64,000 bases of DNA from Erythrobacter sp. 3-20A1M (GTDB taxonomy: Bacteria; Pseudomonadota; Alphaproteobacteria; Sphingomonadales; Sphingomonadaceae). The stretch lies in the NCBI RefSeq assembly GCF_018636735.1, contig NZ_CP045200.1, positions 1,240,001 to 1,304,000 on the forward strand. The letters run 5' to 3'. This document shows positions 1-8,993 of this stretch, piece after piece. The notes under the pieces are model-generated. The model did not search any database. It saw nothing but the letters and a program-made list of their open reading frames with translations, and was not told the DNA's origin. Position 1 is the first letter of the stretch. Every line of letters starts with the position of its first letter. A program made the position numbers and the translations under genes.

Positions 1-2
1 CC

Positions 3-599
3 GCCGTGCCGATGGACGCGGTTTTCCTGGGCAAGCTGTTCGCCATGCTGGCGGTCAGCTTCGTCGGGATCGCGGTGTGGGGCTCGGTCGCCGGGGTGAT
101 CCTCGTGCTGGGGGCGAGCGCCATTCCCCCGCTGCCCGCGCCCGCGATCGGCTGGCCGCTGTTCGCCACGCTGTTCCTGCTCTATTTCGCCATGGCCTAT
201 CTACTGATCGGATCGGTCTTCCTGGCGATCGGCGCAATGGCACCGACGGTTCGCGACGTGCAGACCATGTCGATGCCGGCGACCATGCTGCAGCTCGGCG
301 TGTTCTTCCTCGCCACCTTTGCGGTCAGCTCCACCGGCTCTCCGATAGAGCTGGCGGCGATCGCCTTCCCGCTCAGCTCGCCCTACGTGATGCTGGCCCG
401 CGCGGCGCAGGAGCCGGTGGTCTGGTGGCACTTCGCCGCCCTCGCCTGGCAAGTGCTGTGGGTGGTGCTGTTCGTGAAATTCGGGGCCACGCTGTTCCGG
501 CGCAAGGTTCTCAAATCGGGCGGTGCCGGGCGTGCGAAGACGAAATCGACAGGGCTGCTGGCCGGTATCGCGGGGCTGGTATCCTCGCGACGGAATTGA
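3..599 (+). CDS. ABC-2 type transporter permease, C-terminal part
   Basis: The gene enters from the left edge, so its N-terminus is missing. The visible 198 residues are very hydrophobic, with about five membrane segments (roughly residues 12-40, 48-75, 90-112, 115-135 and 140-165), a short cytoplasmic loop containing APTVRDVQTMSMP, and a basic cytoplasmic tail. That loop and helix pattern fits the C-terminal half of NatB/ABC-2 export permeases, which pair with a separate ATPase, probably encoded outside the window. Substrate cannot be read from this fragment. The fold is fairly clear; the exact subfamily is inference. Confidence 0.7.
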   Translation, partial: AVPMDAVFLGKLFAMLAVSFVGIAVWGSVAGVILVLGASAIPPLPAPAIGWPLFATLFLLYFAMAYLLIGSVFLAIGAMAPTVRDVQTMSMPATMLQLGVFFLATFAVSSTGSPIELAAIAFPLSSPYVMLARAAQEPVVWWHFAALAWQVLWVVLFVKFGATLFRRKVLKSGGAGRAKTKSTGLLAGIAGLVSSRRN

Positions 600-624
600 C
601 CCGTCGCAAATGGCAACCGGCATA

Positions 625-655
625 TTGACATCGATGTAAGCGAGCGCAGGATACC
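625..655 (+). promoter_or_regulatory. possible promoter of the P450 gene
   Basis: A perfect TTGACA hexamer at 625-630 lies about 18-19 bases before a weak GGATAC/GATACC -10 match at 649-655, some 55 bases before the P450 start. Spacing is slightly long and the -10 is poor, so this is tentative. Confidence 0.3.
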
Positions 656-708
656 CTCCGTCGAGAGGGCGGCCGGTTCATGAGTCGCCCCCGCCCAGGA
701 GAGTGATC

Positions 709-2043
709 ATGGCCACGCAGGCCCAGCCCGCGCAGCAGTTTCGCAGCGCCCCCATCGCACACGAGGCGCTGCGCGCCCATCTCGCCGCACATCCTGAGGA
801 CGCGCTGCATCACCCGCACCCCTGGGATACCAGCCGCAGCGACATCTATGTCGAGAACCGCTGGCAACCGATCTTCGCCGAGATGCGCGCCGCGGGGCCG
901 GTGCACTATATTCCCGAGAGCCCCTATGGCCCCTATTGGAGCGTCGTTTCGCACAAGGCCATCCAGCACACCGAGGCGCTGCCCGAACTGTTCTCCTCCA
1001 GCTGGGAGCATGGCGGGATCACCATCCTCAATCGGATGAGCGACGAGACGCTGGCGGCCGAGGGACGCGAGCGGTTCGAACTGCCGATGTTCATCGCCAT
1101 GGACCGGCCCAAGCATACCGGCCAGCGCCGGACGGTCGCGCCCGCGTTCACCCCGGCGGAGATGAAGCGGCTGGAGCGCGACGTCCGAACTCGCACCGGG
1201 CAACTGCTCGACCGGTTGCCGCACGGCGAGACGTTCGACTGGGTGTCCGAGGTTTCCATTCCCCTCACCACCGGCATGCTGGCGATCCTGTTCGGCTTTC
1301 CGTGGGAGGACCGGCACCTGCTGACCTTCTGGTCCGACTGGGCGGGCGATACAGAGATCGCCACGGTGCGCGCGCTGGACGATCAGCGGATGGACATCCT
1401 GCAGGAAATGGGGGCCTATTTCGGCCAGCTGTGGGCTGAGCGGATGCAGGCGGAGCCCACGCCCGACCTCATTTCGATGATGATCCATTCGGAGGCCATG
1501 AACCAGATGGATCCTCAGGAATTCATGGGCAATCTGGTGCTGCTGATCGTCGGCGGCAACGACACCACGCGCAACACGATGAGCGGCATCGTCCACGAAC
1601 TGGACCGCTTCCCCGACCAGCGCGCGTTGTTCGAAGGCGACGCGGGGACCATCCCCAACGCGGTGCAGGAATGCATCCGCTACCAGACTCCTCTCAAGCA
1701 CATGCGCCGCACCTGCACCCAGGACACCGAACTGTTCGGGCAGAATATCGCGGCGGGCGACAAGGTGATCCTGTGGTACAATTCCGCCAATCGCGACGAG
1801 GAAGTGTTCGAGAACGCCGACACCCTCGACATCACGCGGGAGAATGCGCGGCGGCATCTTTCCTTTGGCTACGGCATCCACCGCTGCGTCGGCGCGCGGC
1901 TCGCGGAGCTTCAGCTGCGGGTGCTGATGGAGGAAATGCATGCGCGGAGGATGCGGGTGAACGTCGCGGGCGAGGTCGAGCGGGTACGGGCCAATTTCGT
2001 GGAGGGTTTCCGCCGGCTCGAAGTCGAAATCGGTCGGTTCTGA
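709..2043 (+). CDS. CYP153-like cytochrome P450
   Basis: A 444-residue soluble bacterial P450. Visible motifs: oxygen-activating I-helix GGNDTTRNTMSG (about 280), the ExxR of helix K in ECIRYQTP (about 321), and the haem loop FGYGIHRCVGARLAE with the ligand cysteine near 392. The sequence FIAMDRPKHTGQRR and the C-terminal VRANFVEGFRRL match what I know of the CYP153 family, which hydroxylates the terminal carbon of alkanes and fatty acids using ferredoxin and a reductase. No redox partner gene is adjacent. The ATG at 709 has AGGAG at 697-701; a GTG six bases upstream is in frame but badly placed. Family assignment is strong, substrate is inferred. Confidence 0.88.
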   Translation: MATQAQPAQQFRSAPIAHEALRAHLAAHPEDALHHPHPWDTSRSDIYVENRWQPIFAEMRAAGPVHYIPESPYGPYWSVVSHKAIQHTEALPELFSSSWEHGGITILNRMSDETLAAEGRERFELPMFIAMDRPKHTGQRRTVAPAFTPAEMKRLERDVRTRTGQLLDRLPHGETFDWVSEVSIPLTTGMLAILFGFPWEDRHLLTFWSDWAGDTEIATVRALDDQRMDILQEMGAYFGQLWAERMQAEPTPDLISMMIHSEAMNQMDPQEFMGNLVLLIVGGNDTTRNTMSGIVHELDRFPDQRALFEGDAGTIPNAVQECIRYQTPLKHMRRTCTQDTELFGQNIAAGDKVILWYNSANRDEEVFENADTLDITRENARRHLSFGYGIHRCVGARLAELQLRVLMEEMHARRMRVNVAGEVERVRANFVEGFRRLEVEIGRF

Positions 2044-2116
2044 ACTCTTCGCCAAACCAAGCGTTGGTTCAGGAAGGGTGTGCCATTCTCCCACCATGAC
2101 CGCAGGACCATCGACC

Positions 2117-2608
2117 ATGATTAGCCACGCCGACCGCCGCACACTCCTGTCCTGGCTGGGCCTCGGTGCCTCCGCCGGGGTTCTCGCCGCCTGCGGCGGT
2201 TCTGAGGCTCGCGCCCAGAGCTTCCCCGTCTCGATGAGCGAAGCGCAATGGCGCAAGAAGCTGTCCGCACGCGAATTCGACGTGTTGCGGGAGGAGGCGA
2301 CCGAGCGGCCCTATTCCTCACCCCTGCTGAAGGAAAAGCGCGCCGGCACCTTCCTGTGCGCGGGGTGCGACAATCCGGTCTATTCGTCGAAGACCAAATA
2401 CGACAGCGGCACCGGCTGGCCCAGTTTCTGGGCGGCGAAGACCGGCGCGGTGGGAACCCGCACCGACCGCAAGCTGGGCTACGCCCGCACCGAAGTCCAT
2501 TGTGCGCGCTGCGGCGGGCATCTCGGCCATGTCTTCAACGACGGGCCCAAGCCTACCGGCAAGCGGCATTGCATCAACGGCGTCGCGCTGGATTTCCGCG
2601 CGGGCTGA
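2117..2608 (+). CDS. msrB: peptide-methionine (R)-S-oxide reductase, exported lipoprotein-like
   Basis: MsrB reduces methionine-R-sulfoxide in damaged proteins. The catalytic domain shows the two zinc-binding CxxC pairs (CAGCDNP and CARCGGH) and the reactive cysteine in GKRHCINGVALDF near the C-terminus. The N-terminus carries a twin-arginine-like DRRTLLSWLG, a hydrophobic run and LAACGG, a likely lipobox, so the enzyme probably acts in the periplasm attached to a membrane. An alternative ATG at 2096 adds seven residues; 2117 is preferred because AGGA sits 10 bases upstream. A separate msrA lies near 14 kb. Confidence 0.9.
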   Translation: MISHADRRTLLSWLGLGASAGVLAACGGSEARAQSFPVSMSEAQWRKKLSAREFDVLREEATERPYSSPLLKEKRAGTFLCAGCDNPVYSSKTKYDSGTGWPSFWAAKTGAVGTRTDRKLGYARTEVHCARCGGHLGHVFNDGPKPTGKRHCINGVALDFRAG

Positions 2609-2633
2609 ACCCGCGCAGCGCGCGAAAACGCGG

Positions 2634-3245
2634 TCAGGATTCGACGGAAAGCGCCGCGAGCAGGCAGGCGAATTCGCGCAGTTCGAAGGTCTCCTCCAGC
2701 ACCAGTCCGTAGCGCCCCTGCTTGTGCCAGAGAACCTTGGCATGGCGTTGCCCGATCCCGTCGATATGGATCCGGATCAGCTGGTAGCGCGCAAGACCGT
2801 AATCGCATTCGATGCATGCGCCCTGCTGGGAAATATTATGCAGCCGGGCCGGCACGTCGTGTCCGTCGACAGTCAGTATCATCGGGCGTGGCAGGCACAG
2901 GCGCGGTTTGCGCCTGGGGTGCGAAGGGTCGGGCTGAAGCACGCGTTCGACATCGATCGGAGACGCGAACTCGTAGCCGGCGCTCGATTCGGTGGCCCAG
3001 CGGCGCTCCATCTCGACCACCATGTCCTCGCGCAGTTCCATCGCCATCTTGCACGCTTCCGGTACCGGATGGAAAAACTGGATCTTCGCGCCGTTGGCTG
3101 AAATATCGCGAATCAGGCCCAGATACTCGGCTTCGCGACAAATCAGCCGCGCCGGGCGGAGCATCAATTGGAAGCGCGGCGCGGCGCGCTGCTGTTCGCC
3201 CTCGCCTGCTTCCGTCGCGATTGCCTGTCGGTCTGGCGCCAACAT
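2634..3245 (-). CDS. PilZ-domain protein
   Basis: A 203-residue soluble protein with two PilZ-like stretches. The first begins RAAPRFQLMLRPARL and continues RDISANGAKI; the second has LPRPMILTVDGHDVPARL and HNISQQGACIEC. The basic residues followed by the N/D-I-S-x-x-G-A/G turn are the cyclic-di-GMP binding signature, although the first copy has only a partial RxxxR. Two tandem PilZ-like units suggest a cyclic-di-GMP responsive adaptor. The ATG at 3245 is preferred over a TTG two codons upstream. It stands alone, reading toward msrB. Confidence 0.75.
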   Translation of the reverse strand: MLAPDRQAIATEAGEGEQQRAAPRFQLMLRPARLICREAEYLGLIRDISANGAKIQFFHPVPEACKMAMELREDMVVEMERRWATESSAGYEFASPIDVERVLQPDPSHPRRKPRLCLPRPMILTVDGHDVPARLHNISQQGACIECDYGLARYQLIRIHIDGIGQRHAKVLWHKQGRYGLVLEETFELREFACLLAALSVES

Positions 3246-3342
3246 GCCCAAAACTGCCCCTGCGTTTATTGGTAGTCTGTCAGGGGATAAAGGCGCGGCG
3301 TTAACACTTCTTTACCGATACCGGCCGGTGCGAGAGCAAAAG

Positions 3343-3427
3343 TGGTGCGGGTGGCGGGACTCGAACCCGCACGATCAAGGATCAGGGGATTTTAAGTCCC
3401 CGGCGTCTACCATTCCGCCACACCCGC
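3343..3427 (-). tRNA. tRNA-Leu (anticodon UAA)
   Basis: An 85-nt gene including the encoded CCA. On the minus strand the acceptor stem is GCGGGTG paired with CACCCGC, the anticodon loop is CTTAAAA between GGGGA and TCCCC (anticodon TAA), the long variable arm typical of tRNA-Leu is present, and the T-loop GTTCGAGTC precedes the acceptor. Complete and apparently functional. Confidence 0.97.
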
Positions 3428-3517
3428 AGAGCAGAAATCGCGCCTAGACCGGGACGAGGGGGATTGGGAAGAGGCTGGCGCGTTCGGGGAATTACCAGGC
3501 AGGGCAAACGAAGGCGT

Positions 3518-3802
3518 TCAGCCGTTCTCGTTCAACGCCTCGCGCATTTCCTTGCCTGCCTTGAAATAGGGAACGCGCTTCGCCGGAACCTCGACCGCTT
3601 CGCCCGTGCGCGGATTGCGACCGGTGCGCGCATCGCGCTCCCGCGTCGAGAACGCGCCAAAGCCCCGCAATTCCACCCGTCCGCCTTCGGCCAGCCGGCC
3701 GGCGATTTCGTCGAAGAAAATCTCCACAACCTGCTCGATCTCTTCCGGACGCAGTTCGGGATTTTCCTTACCCAGGGCCTGGAGCAGTTCGGAACGGATC
3801 AT
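3518..3802 (-). CDS. ihfB: integration host factor subunit beta
   Basis: A 94-residue DNA-bending protein of the HU/IHF family. The N-terminus [19 protein letters not shown], the beta-arm segment [22 protein letters not shown] and overall length match IHF beta. With IHF alpha (not in window) it bends DNA at promoters, origins and integrase sites. An upstream in-frame start would add 35 residues that do not look like IHF; the ATG at 3802 has GAAAGG a few bases upstream and gives the usual length. Confidence 0.93.
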   Translation of the reverse strand: MIRSELLQALGKENPELRPEEIEQVVEIFFDEIAGRLAEGGRVELRGFGAFSTRERDARTGRNPRTGEAVEVPAKRVPYFKAGKEMREALNENG

Positions 3803-3953
3803 CGACGACCTTTCGGTACGGTTGGACAGCGATGCGCGGTGCAGGAATACGATGCCGGCCCCGCGGCCTGGACAATGCGCGTTTTCGTGGCAGAAATGCG
3901 TCCGCAAGGCAATGGCACGAGCGTTTCGGCCCCTTTGGCCATTCCCGCGTGTC

Positions 3954-4310
3954 CTATTCGGAGACGATAGCGGGGAACAGACGCTCGGGATCGATCTCGA
4001 GCCGTTCTATGCGCGCGCGGATTTCCGGCCAGTCCACCTCGAGGAAGGTTTCCCGCTCGGTCCGCCGCAGCTTCTCCGCCGCGCCGGCGGCGACGAACAT
4101 GCCGACACCGCGCTGGACCTCGACCAGCCCGTCCGCCTGAAACTGCTGATAGGCCTTGGCGACGGTCAGCGGATTGGCACCCTGTTCGGCGGCAAAGGCG
4201 CGCACGCTGGGCAGCATGTCGCCCGCTCGATACCGCCCCTCGATGATCGCGGCGGCAATCAGATCGCGCAGGCGCAGATAGACGGGGCGGGACACGGCGG
4301 CGGGCGGCAT
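3954..4310 (-). CDS. GntR-family regulator, YtrA subfamily
   Basis: A 118-residue regulator. Residues 5-75 form the GntR winged helix-turn-helix ([21 protein letters not shown], then [22 protein letters not shown]). The short C-terminal tail of about 40 residues is typical of the YtrA group, which controls ABC transporters and lacks a large effector domain. The ATG at 4310 was chosen because it begins just before the conserved domain. A 21-bp inverted repeat directly upstream is a probable autoregulatory operator. No ABC transporter genes lie next to it; its next neighbour is the divergent peptide transporter. Confidence 0.82.
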   Translation of the reverse strand: MPPAAVSRPVYLRLRDLIAAAIIEGRYRAGDMLPSVRAFAAEQGANPLTVAKAYQQFQADGLVEVQRGVGMFVAAGAAEKLRRTERETFLEVDWPEIRARIERLEIDPERLFPAIVSE

Positions 4311-4313
4311 AGT

Positions 4314-4334
4314 GCTGTAGTGCCATAATACAGC
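4314..4334. promoter_or_regulatory. inverted repeat, probable operator of the GntR regulator
   Basis: GCTGTA (4314-4319) and TACAGC (4329-4334) form perfect 6-bp arms around a 9-base spacer, three bases before the regulator's ATG. TGTA...TACA arms are typical of GntR/YtrA operators. The site occupies the position of the ribosome binding site, so the mRNA may have a very short leader. Binding is inferred. Confidence 0.55.
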
Positions 4335-4483
4335 GGGGCGGGTCAAGCCGATCGATGCCCCGGAATGGCGCGCCAAACCCTCCGTTCACCCCGGTTTCAT
4401 GCGTAACTTGCTCTTCACACGAGAGACAAAGCCGCTAGGGTGCGCGCTTTGCTTTTGATTACGACGCAGGTGGAGGGGTTCGG

Positions 4484-6150
4484 ATGAAGGATATGGCGCT
4501 CTGGAACGAGGCCGATTGGATCGCCGCGATCGGCTCTGTCGCGCTGATCGTGTTCCTGGCGATCGGTGCCTATGCGGTCCTGCGCAAGGAGCCCGAGTTC
4601 GTCGGCCACCCCAAGGGCCTGTTCGTTCTGTTCTTCGCCGAGATGTGGGAGCGTTTCTCCTATTACGGGATGCGCGCGCTCCTGACGCTCTACCTCGTGA
4701 AGCACTGGCTCTATTCCGACGGGCAGGCGACGATCATCTACGGGGCCTATACCAGCCTCGTCTACATCACCCCCGTGCTCGGCGGGTGGCTGGCAGACCG
4801 CTATCTGGGCCAGCGCAAGGCGGTGCTGTTCGGCGCGGTGCTCTGACCTTCGGCCACTTCTTCATGGCGTTCGAAGGCGATGCCGGGGCGGGGTACGAAA
4901 ACAACCCCGCGATCAACATCTTCTGGCTCGCGCTCGCCTTCATCATCGTCGGCTCGGGCTTCCTGAAGGCCAATATCTCGGTGATCGTGGGTCAGCTCTA
5001 TCCGCGTACCGACATCCGGCGCGACGGTGCGTACACGATCTTCTACATGGGCATCAATGTCGGTGCCGCGATCGGCACCATCATCGCCGGCTATCTGGGC
5101 GAGACGATCGGCTGGTCCTACGGCTTCGGCGCGGCAGGCGTGGGCATGCTGCTCGGCCTGGTGGTGTTCGTGCTCGGCAAGCCGCTGCTTATGGGCCAAG
5201 GCGAACCGCCAGTGCCCGCGCGCCTCAAATCGAAGGTCGCAGGGCTCAATCTCGAATGGTTCCTCTACCTGACCGGTTTCATCGGCGTGGCGATCATCTG
5301 GGCGCTGATCCAGTTCCAGGATGCCGTCGGCTGGATCCTGCTGGTGTCGGGTGCGCTTCTGTTGCTCTACGTCCTCAGAGAAGCGTTCAAGCTCGACGAC
5401 CATTCGCGCGACCGCGTGTTCGCCATGATCTTCTTCATCCTGCTGATGCCGGTGTTCTGGGGCCTGTTCGAACAGGCGGGCGGTTCGGTGAACCTGTTTA
5501 CCGATCGCTATGTCGATCGACAGGGTGTGCCGACATCCCTGTTCCAGTCGATCAACCCGATATACATCATCCTGCTCGGCCCGGTTTTCGCCGCGCTGTG
5601 GCAATGGCTGGGCAAGCGCGGGTGGGAGCCTGCGACGCCGGCCAAGATGGGCCTTGGCATCATGCAGATGGGCCTTGCCTTCGTGGTGCTGGTGCTGGGT
5701 GCGAACGCCGCCGGTTCCGCGCTGGTCCCGGTTCTCTTCATCTTCCTGTTCTACCTGCTGTCGACCACCGGCGAACTGAGCCTCAGCCCGGTCGGCCTGT
5801 CGGCGATGAACCGTCTTTCGGTGCGCCACATGGCCAGCCTGATGATGGCGGCCTTCTTCTTCGGCACCGCGGGCGGCAACTACGTCGCGGGCTTCCTCGG
5901 CTCCATCATGGGCGAGGGCGAAGGCGGCGAGATCACGCGTGAAGGCGCGCTGGGTCTCTACTGGACCATGGGCCTCACCGCGATCGGGATCGGCGCGGTG
6001 GTGGTGTTGCTCAATCCGCTCGTGAAGAGGCTGATGCATCTCGACACGCTCAAGGATGACGATGTCGGCGACGATCTGGAGGGTCAGGCCGGCGCGGGCA
6101 TGGAAAACCAAGAAGGCGGACTGCATCCGACCACACGGCCGCAGGGCTGA
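4484..6150 (+). pseudogene. POT/PTR2 family peptide transporter, frameshifted
   Basis: Proton-coupled oligopeptide transporter of the major facilitator superfamily. The first part (4484-4846, 120 residues) has [20 protein letters not shown] and [15 protein letters not shown] and stops at TGA just after FGAVL. The second part continues one frame over with [12 protein letters not shown], then FYMGINVGAAIG, another PTR2 signature, and further membrane helices to 6150. Adding one base near 4845 would restore about 555 residues, the usual family length. Everything else is conserved, so this is either a recent inactivating deletion or a sequencing error. Confidence 0.85.
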
Positions 6151-6212
6151 CGATTGAATTGAGGGGGGGCGCGTACCGCACGGTTCGCGCCCTTCCTTTC
6201 TGGGGGGCAAGA

Positions 6213-7583
6213 ATGACGACGATACAATACCGCCTGGCCGCCGCACTGGTTCTGTGCGGCCTGCTGCCCGCTTGCGCGACCACCGGCGAGAGCGCGCAGA
6301 CCGCCTCCGCCAGCGATACCGCGCAGGAAGCGCCCTACCCCTCCACCTATGCGCGCTATCCCGGGGTCCCCACCGCGCTGGTCGGCGCGACGGTCTATGA
6401 CGGGCTGGGCGGCCAGATCGACAACGGCACGGTGCTGTTCGCGGAGGGCGAAGTCGTCGGCATCGGCACGGCGGACATGGCCATTCCCGCCGGATACACC
6501 CGGATCGACGGGCGCGGAAAATTCGTCACGCCGGGCGTGATCGACATCCACAGCCATCTGGGCGACTACCCCTCCCCGTCCGTCGATGCGCTGAGCGACG
6601 GCAACGAGGCGACCAGCCCGACCACGCCCGAGGTGTGGGCCGAACATTCTATCTGGCCGCAGGACCCCGGTTTCTCGCGCGCGCTGGCCAATGGCGGCGT
6701 CACCTCTCTGCAGATCCTGCCGGGCTCCGCCAATTTGATGGGCGGGCGCTCCGCCACGATCAAGAACGTGCCCAGTCGCACGGTGCAGGGCATGAAATTT
6801 CCCGGCGCGCCCTATGGCTTCAAGATGGCCTGCGGCGAGAACCCGAAGCGGGTCTATGGCAACAGGGGCCGCATGCCATCCACCCGCATGGGCAATTTCG
6901 CAGTCGATCGCCAAACATGGATCGACGCACAGGGCTATGACGGCAAGAAGCGCGATCTGGCCAAGGAAACGCTGAAGGGGGTGCTGGACGGGAAAATCCT
7001 GGTCCACAACCACTGCTACCGCGCCGACGAGATGGCGCTGGTGATCGATATGGCCAAGGAGATGGGCTACAAGGTCACCGCCTTTCACCATGCGGTGGAA
7101 AGCTACAAGATCGCGGACCTGCTGCGCGAAAACGACGTGTGCAGCGCGGTCTGGGCGGACTGGTACGGCTTCAAGATGGAAAGCTACGACGGCATTCCCG
7201 AAAACGCCGCGCTGCTGCAGCAGGCGGGGGCCTGCGTGGTGATCCACTCGGACGACGAGAACGGTATCCAGCGGCTCAATCAGGAAGCGGCCAAGGCACA
7301 GGCCGCCGGGCACCGCATCGGGATCGATATTCCCGACGGGCAGGTGGTGCGCTGGTTCACCTTCAACGCGGCCAAGGCCATGGGGATAGGCGACCGGACC
7401 GGCAGTCTGGAGGCCGGCAAGATGGCCGACGTCGTGCTGTGGAACGGCGATCCGCTGAGCGTCTATTCGCGGCCCGAGAAGGTCTGGGTCGACGGCGCGC
7501 TGCTGTTCGATGCGGACGATCCCAAGCGCCGACCGGTCAGCGATTTCGAACTCGGCCAGCCCGGCGAAGGAGACGTGAAATGA
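6213..7583 (+). CDS. amidohydrolase-superfamily lipoprotein
   Basis: A 456-residue exported metal-dependent hydrolase. It starts with a lipoprotein signal (LVLCGLLPACATTG). The metal ligands are visible: HSH in GVIDIHSHLGDYP, HNH in LVHNHCYRADE, FHHAVES, and the aspartate region VIHSDDENG. The C-terminal beta-sandwich ends with KMADVVLWNGDPLSVYSRP, as in imidazolonepropionase-like amidohydrolases. Substrate unknown. The ATG at 6213 follows a GGGGGG run and begins the signal peptide. Its stop overlaps the start of the next amidohydrolase, so the two are translationally coupled. Confidence 0.88.
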   Translation: MTTIQYRLAAALVLCGLLPACATTGESAQTASASDTAQEAPYPSTYARYPGVPTALVGATVYDGLGGQIDNGTVLFAEGEVVGIGTADMAIPAGYTRIDGRGKFVTPGVIDIHSHLGDYPSPSVDALSDGNEATSPTTPEVWAEHSIWPQDPGFSRALANGGVTSLQILPGSANLMGGRSATIKNVPSRTVQGMKFPGAPYGFKMACGENPKRVYGNRGRMPSTRMGNFAVDRQTWIDAQGYDGKKRDLAKETLKGVLDGKILVHNHCYRADEMALVIDMAKEMGYKVTAFHHAVESYKIADLLRENDVCSAVWADWYGFKMESYDGIPENAALLQQAGACVVIHSDDENGIQRLNQEAAKAQAAGHRIGIDIPDGQVVRWFTFNAAKAMGIGDRTGSLEAGKMADVVLWNGDPLSVYSRPEKVWVDGALLFDADDPKRRPVSDFELGQPGEGDVK

Positions 7584-8962
7584 TCGGCAGGCTCCTCCTT
7601 ACCGCCACCGGCGCATTGGCGCTCGCCGTTCCATCGGTCGCGCAGGACATGGCGATCACCAATGCCACCGTCGCGACCGGCGACGGCAGCGATCCGATCG
7701 AGGGCGCGACCGTGATCGTGCGCGGGGGCAAGGTCGTTGCCGCCGGGCGCGACGTCGCGGTACCCGCGGGGATGGAGGCCATCGACGGGACCGGCAAATG
7801 GGTGACGCCCGGCATCTTCTCCGCCATCACCTCGCTCGGCCTGTGGGATGTCGAGGCGGTCGGCGAGAGCGACGACACCTCCGCGCGCGGCGGGCCGTTC
7901 AGCGCCGCGCTGGATGTCGCGACCGCGCTCAACCCGGACGCGCAGCCGGTGCTGGTCAACCGCATGGGGGGGGTCACCCGCGCCAGCATCGTGGCGAACC
8001 CCTCCGCCTCCATCTTCGGCGGCCAGGGGGCGATCGTCGATCTTGGTGCGGACCCCGACATGGTCACGCGCCGCCGCGCCTTCCAGACCGTGGCGCTCGG
8101 CGAAGGCGGGGCCCGCCTCGCCGGGGGCAGCCGCGTGTCCGCGCAGGCGCTGCTCCGCAATGCGCTGCGCGAAGCGCGGCAGTATGGCGACGACGCGCAG
8201 ATACCGGGCATGGCTTCGCAGCCGCCCGAACAGCGCAGCGGCGACGACATTCCGCTCGATCCCCGCCTGGTCGACAACCGGACCGAGCGCGGCGACGACA
8301 GCCTGCTGACACGCTTCGACGCCTCCGCGCTGGTCCCGGTCGTGCGCGGGGAGCAGCCGCTTTACGTCTATGTCGAACGCGCCGCGGACATCCGCTCGGT
8401 ACTGGCGCTGACCGGCGAGTTCCCGCAATTGAAACTGGTGCTGGTGGGCGCGAGCGAAGGCTGGCTGGCGGCGCGCGACATCGCTGCGGCCGGGGTTCCG
8501 GTTATCGCCGACCCGCTCGACGACCTGCCTTCCAGCTTTGAACAGATCGCCGCCACGCAGAGCAATGTCGGGCGGATGATGCGCGCCGGGGTGAAGGTGG
8601 CGCTCGGCAAACTGGGCGGCGGCACGGGCTCTCAGCCGCGCAATGCGCCGCAATTCGCCGGCAACCTCGTCGCGCTGACGAAGCTGCCCGGCGCGACCGG
8701 GCTCAGCTGGGGCGAGGCGCTGGCCTCCATCACCTCGGTGCCCGCCGAGATCGCGGGCTACGGCGGGCGGCTGGGCGTGCTGGCACCTGGCGCGGCGGGA
8801 GACGTGGTGGTGTGGGACGGCGACCCGCTGGAGGTGTCGAGCGCGCCGGTGCGCATCTTCATCGACGGGGTGGAACAGCCGATGGAGAACCACCAGACGC
8901 GCCTGCGCGACCGCTATCGCAACCTCGAACGCGGCGATCTGCCCAAGGCCTACGACTGGTAA
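7580..8962 (+). CDS. amidohydrolase-like protein lacking the N-terminal metal motif
   Basis: A 460-residue secreted paralogue of the preceding protein. It has a cleavable signal (ALALAVPSVAQDM), the family's N-terminal beta-strands (ATVIVRGGKVVAAG) and the C-terminal GAAGDVVVWDGDPLEVSSAP. Where active members read HxH, this one reads GIFSAITSLGLWD, with no histidines, and other ligand positions are also missing. It is probably non-catalytic or uses different chemistry, and may form a complex with the upstream enzyme. The ATGA overlap at 7580-7583 supports matched production. Confidence 0.82.
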   Translation: MIGRLLLTATGALALAVPSVAQDMAITNATVATGDGSDPIEGATVIVRGGKVVAAGRDVAVPAGMEAIDGTGKWVTPGIFSAITSLGLWDVEAVGESDDTSARGGPFSAALDVATALNPDAQPVLVNRMGGVTRASIVANPSASIFGGQGAIVDLGADPDMVTRRRAFQTVALGEGGARLAGGSRVSAQALLRNALREARQYGDDAQIPGMASQPPEQRSGDDIPLDPRLVDNRTERGDDSLLTRFDASALVPVVRGEQPLYVYVERAADIRSVLALTGEFPQLKLVLVGASEGWLAARDIAAAGVPVIADPLDDLPSSFEQIAATQSNVGRMMRAGVKVALGKLGGGTGSQPRNAPQFAGNLVALTKLPGATGLSWGEALASITSVPAEIAGYGGRLGVLAPGAAGDVVVWDGDPLEVSSAPVRIFIDGVEQPMENHQTRLRDRYRNLERGDLPKAYDW

Positions 8963-8993
8963 ACGCAGAAGGGTCGGCGAAAGGAGCACCGCC

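Noticed and set aside
511-2256. 581-residue open frame antisense to the P450 gene
   Set aside because: It overlaps a confident P450, is Arg/His/Pro-rich and shows no domain; a GC-rich shadow.
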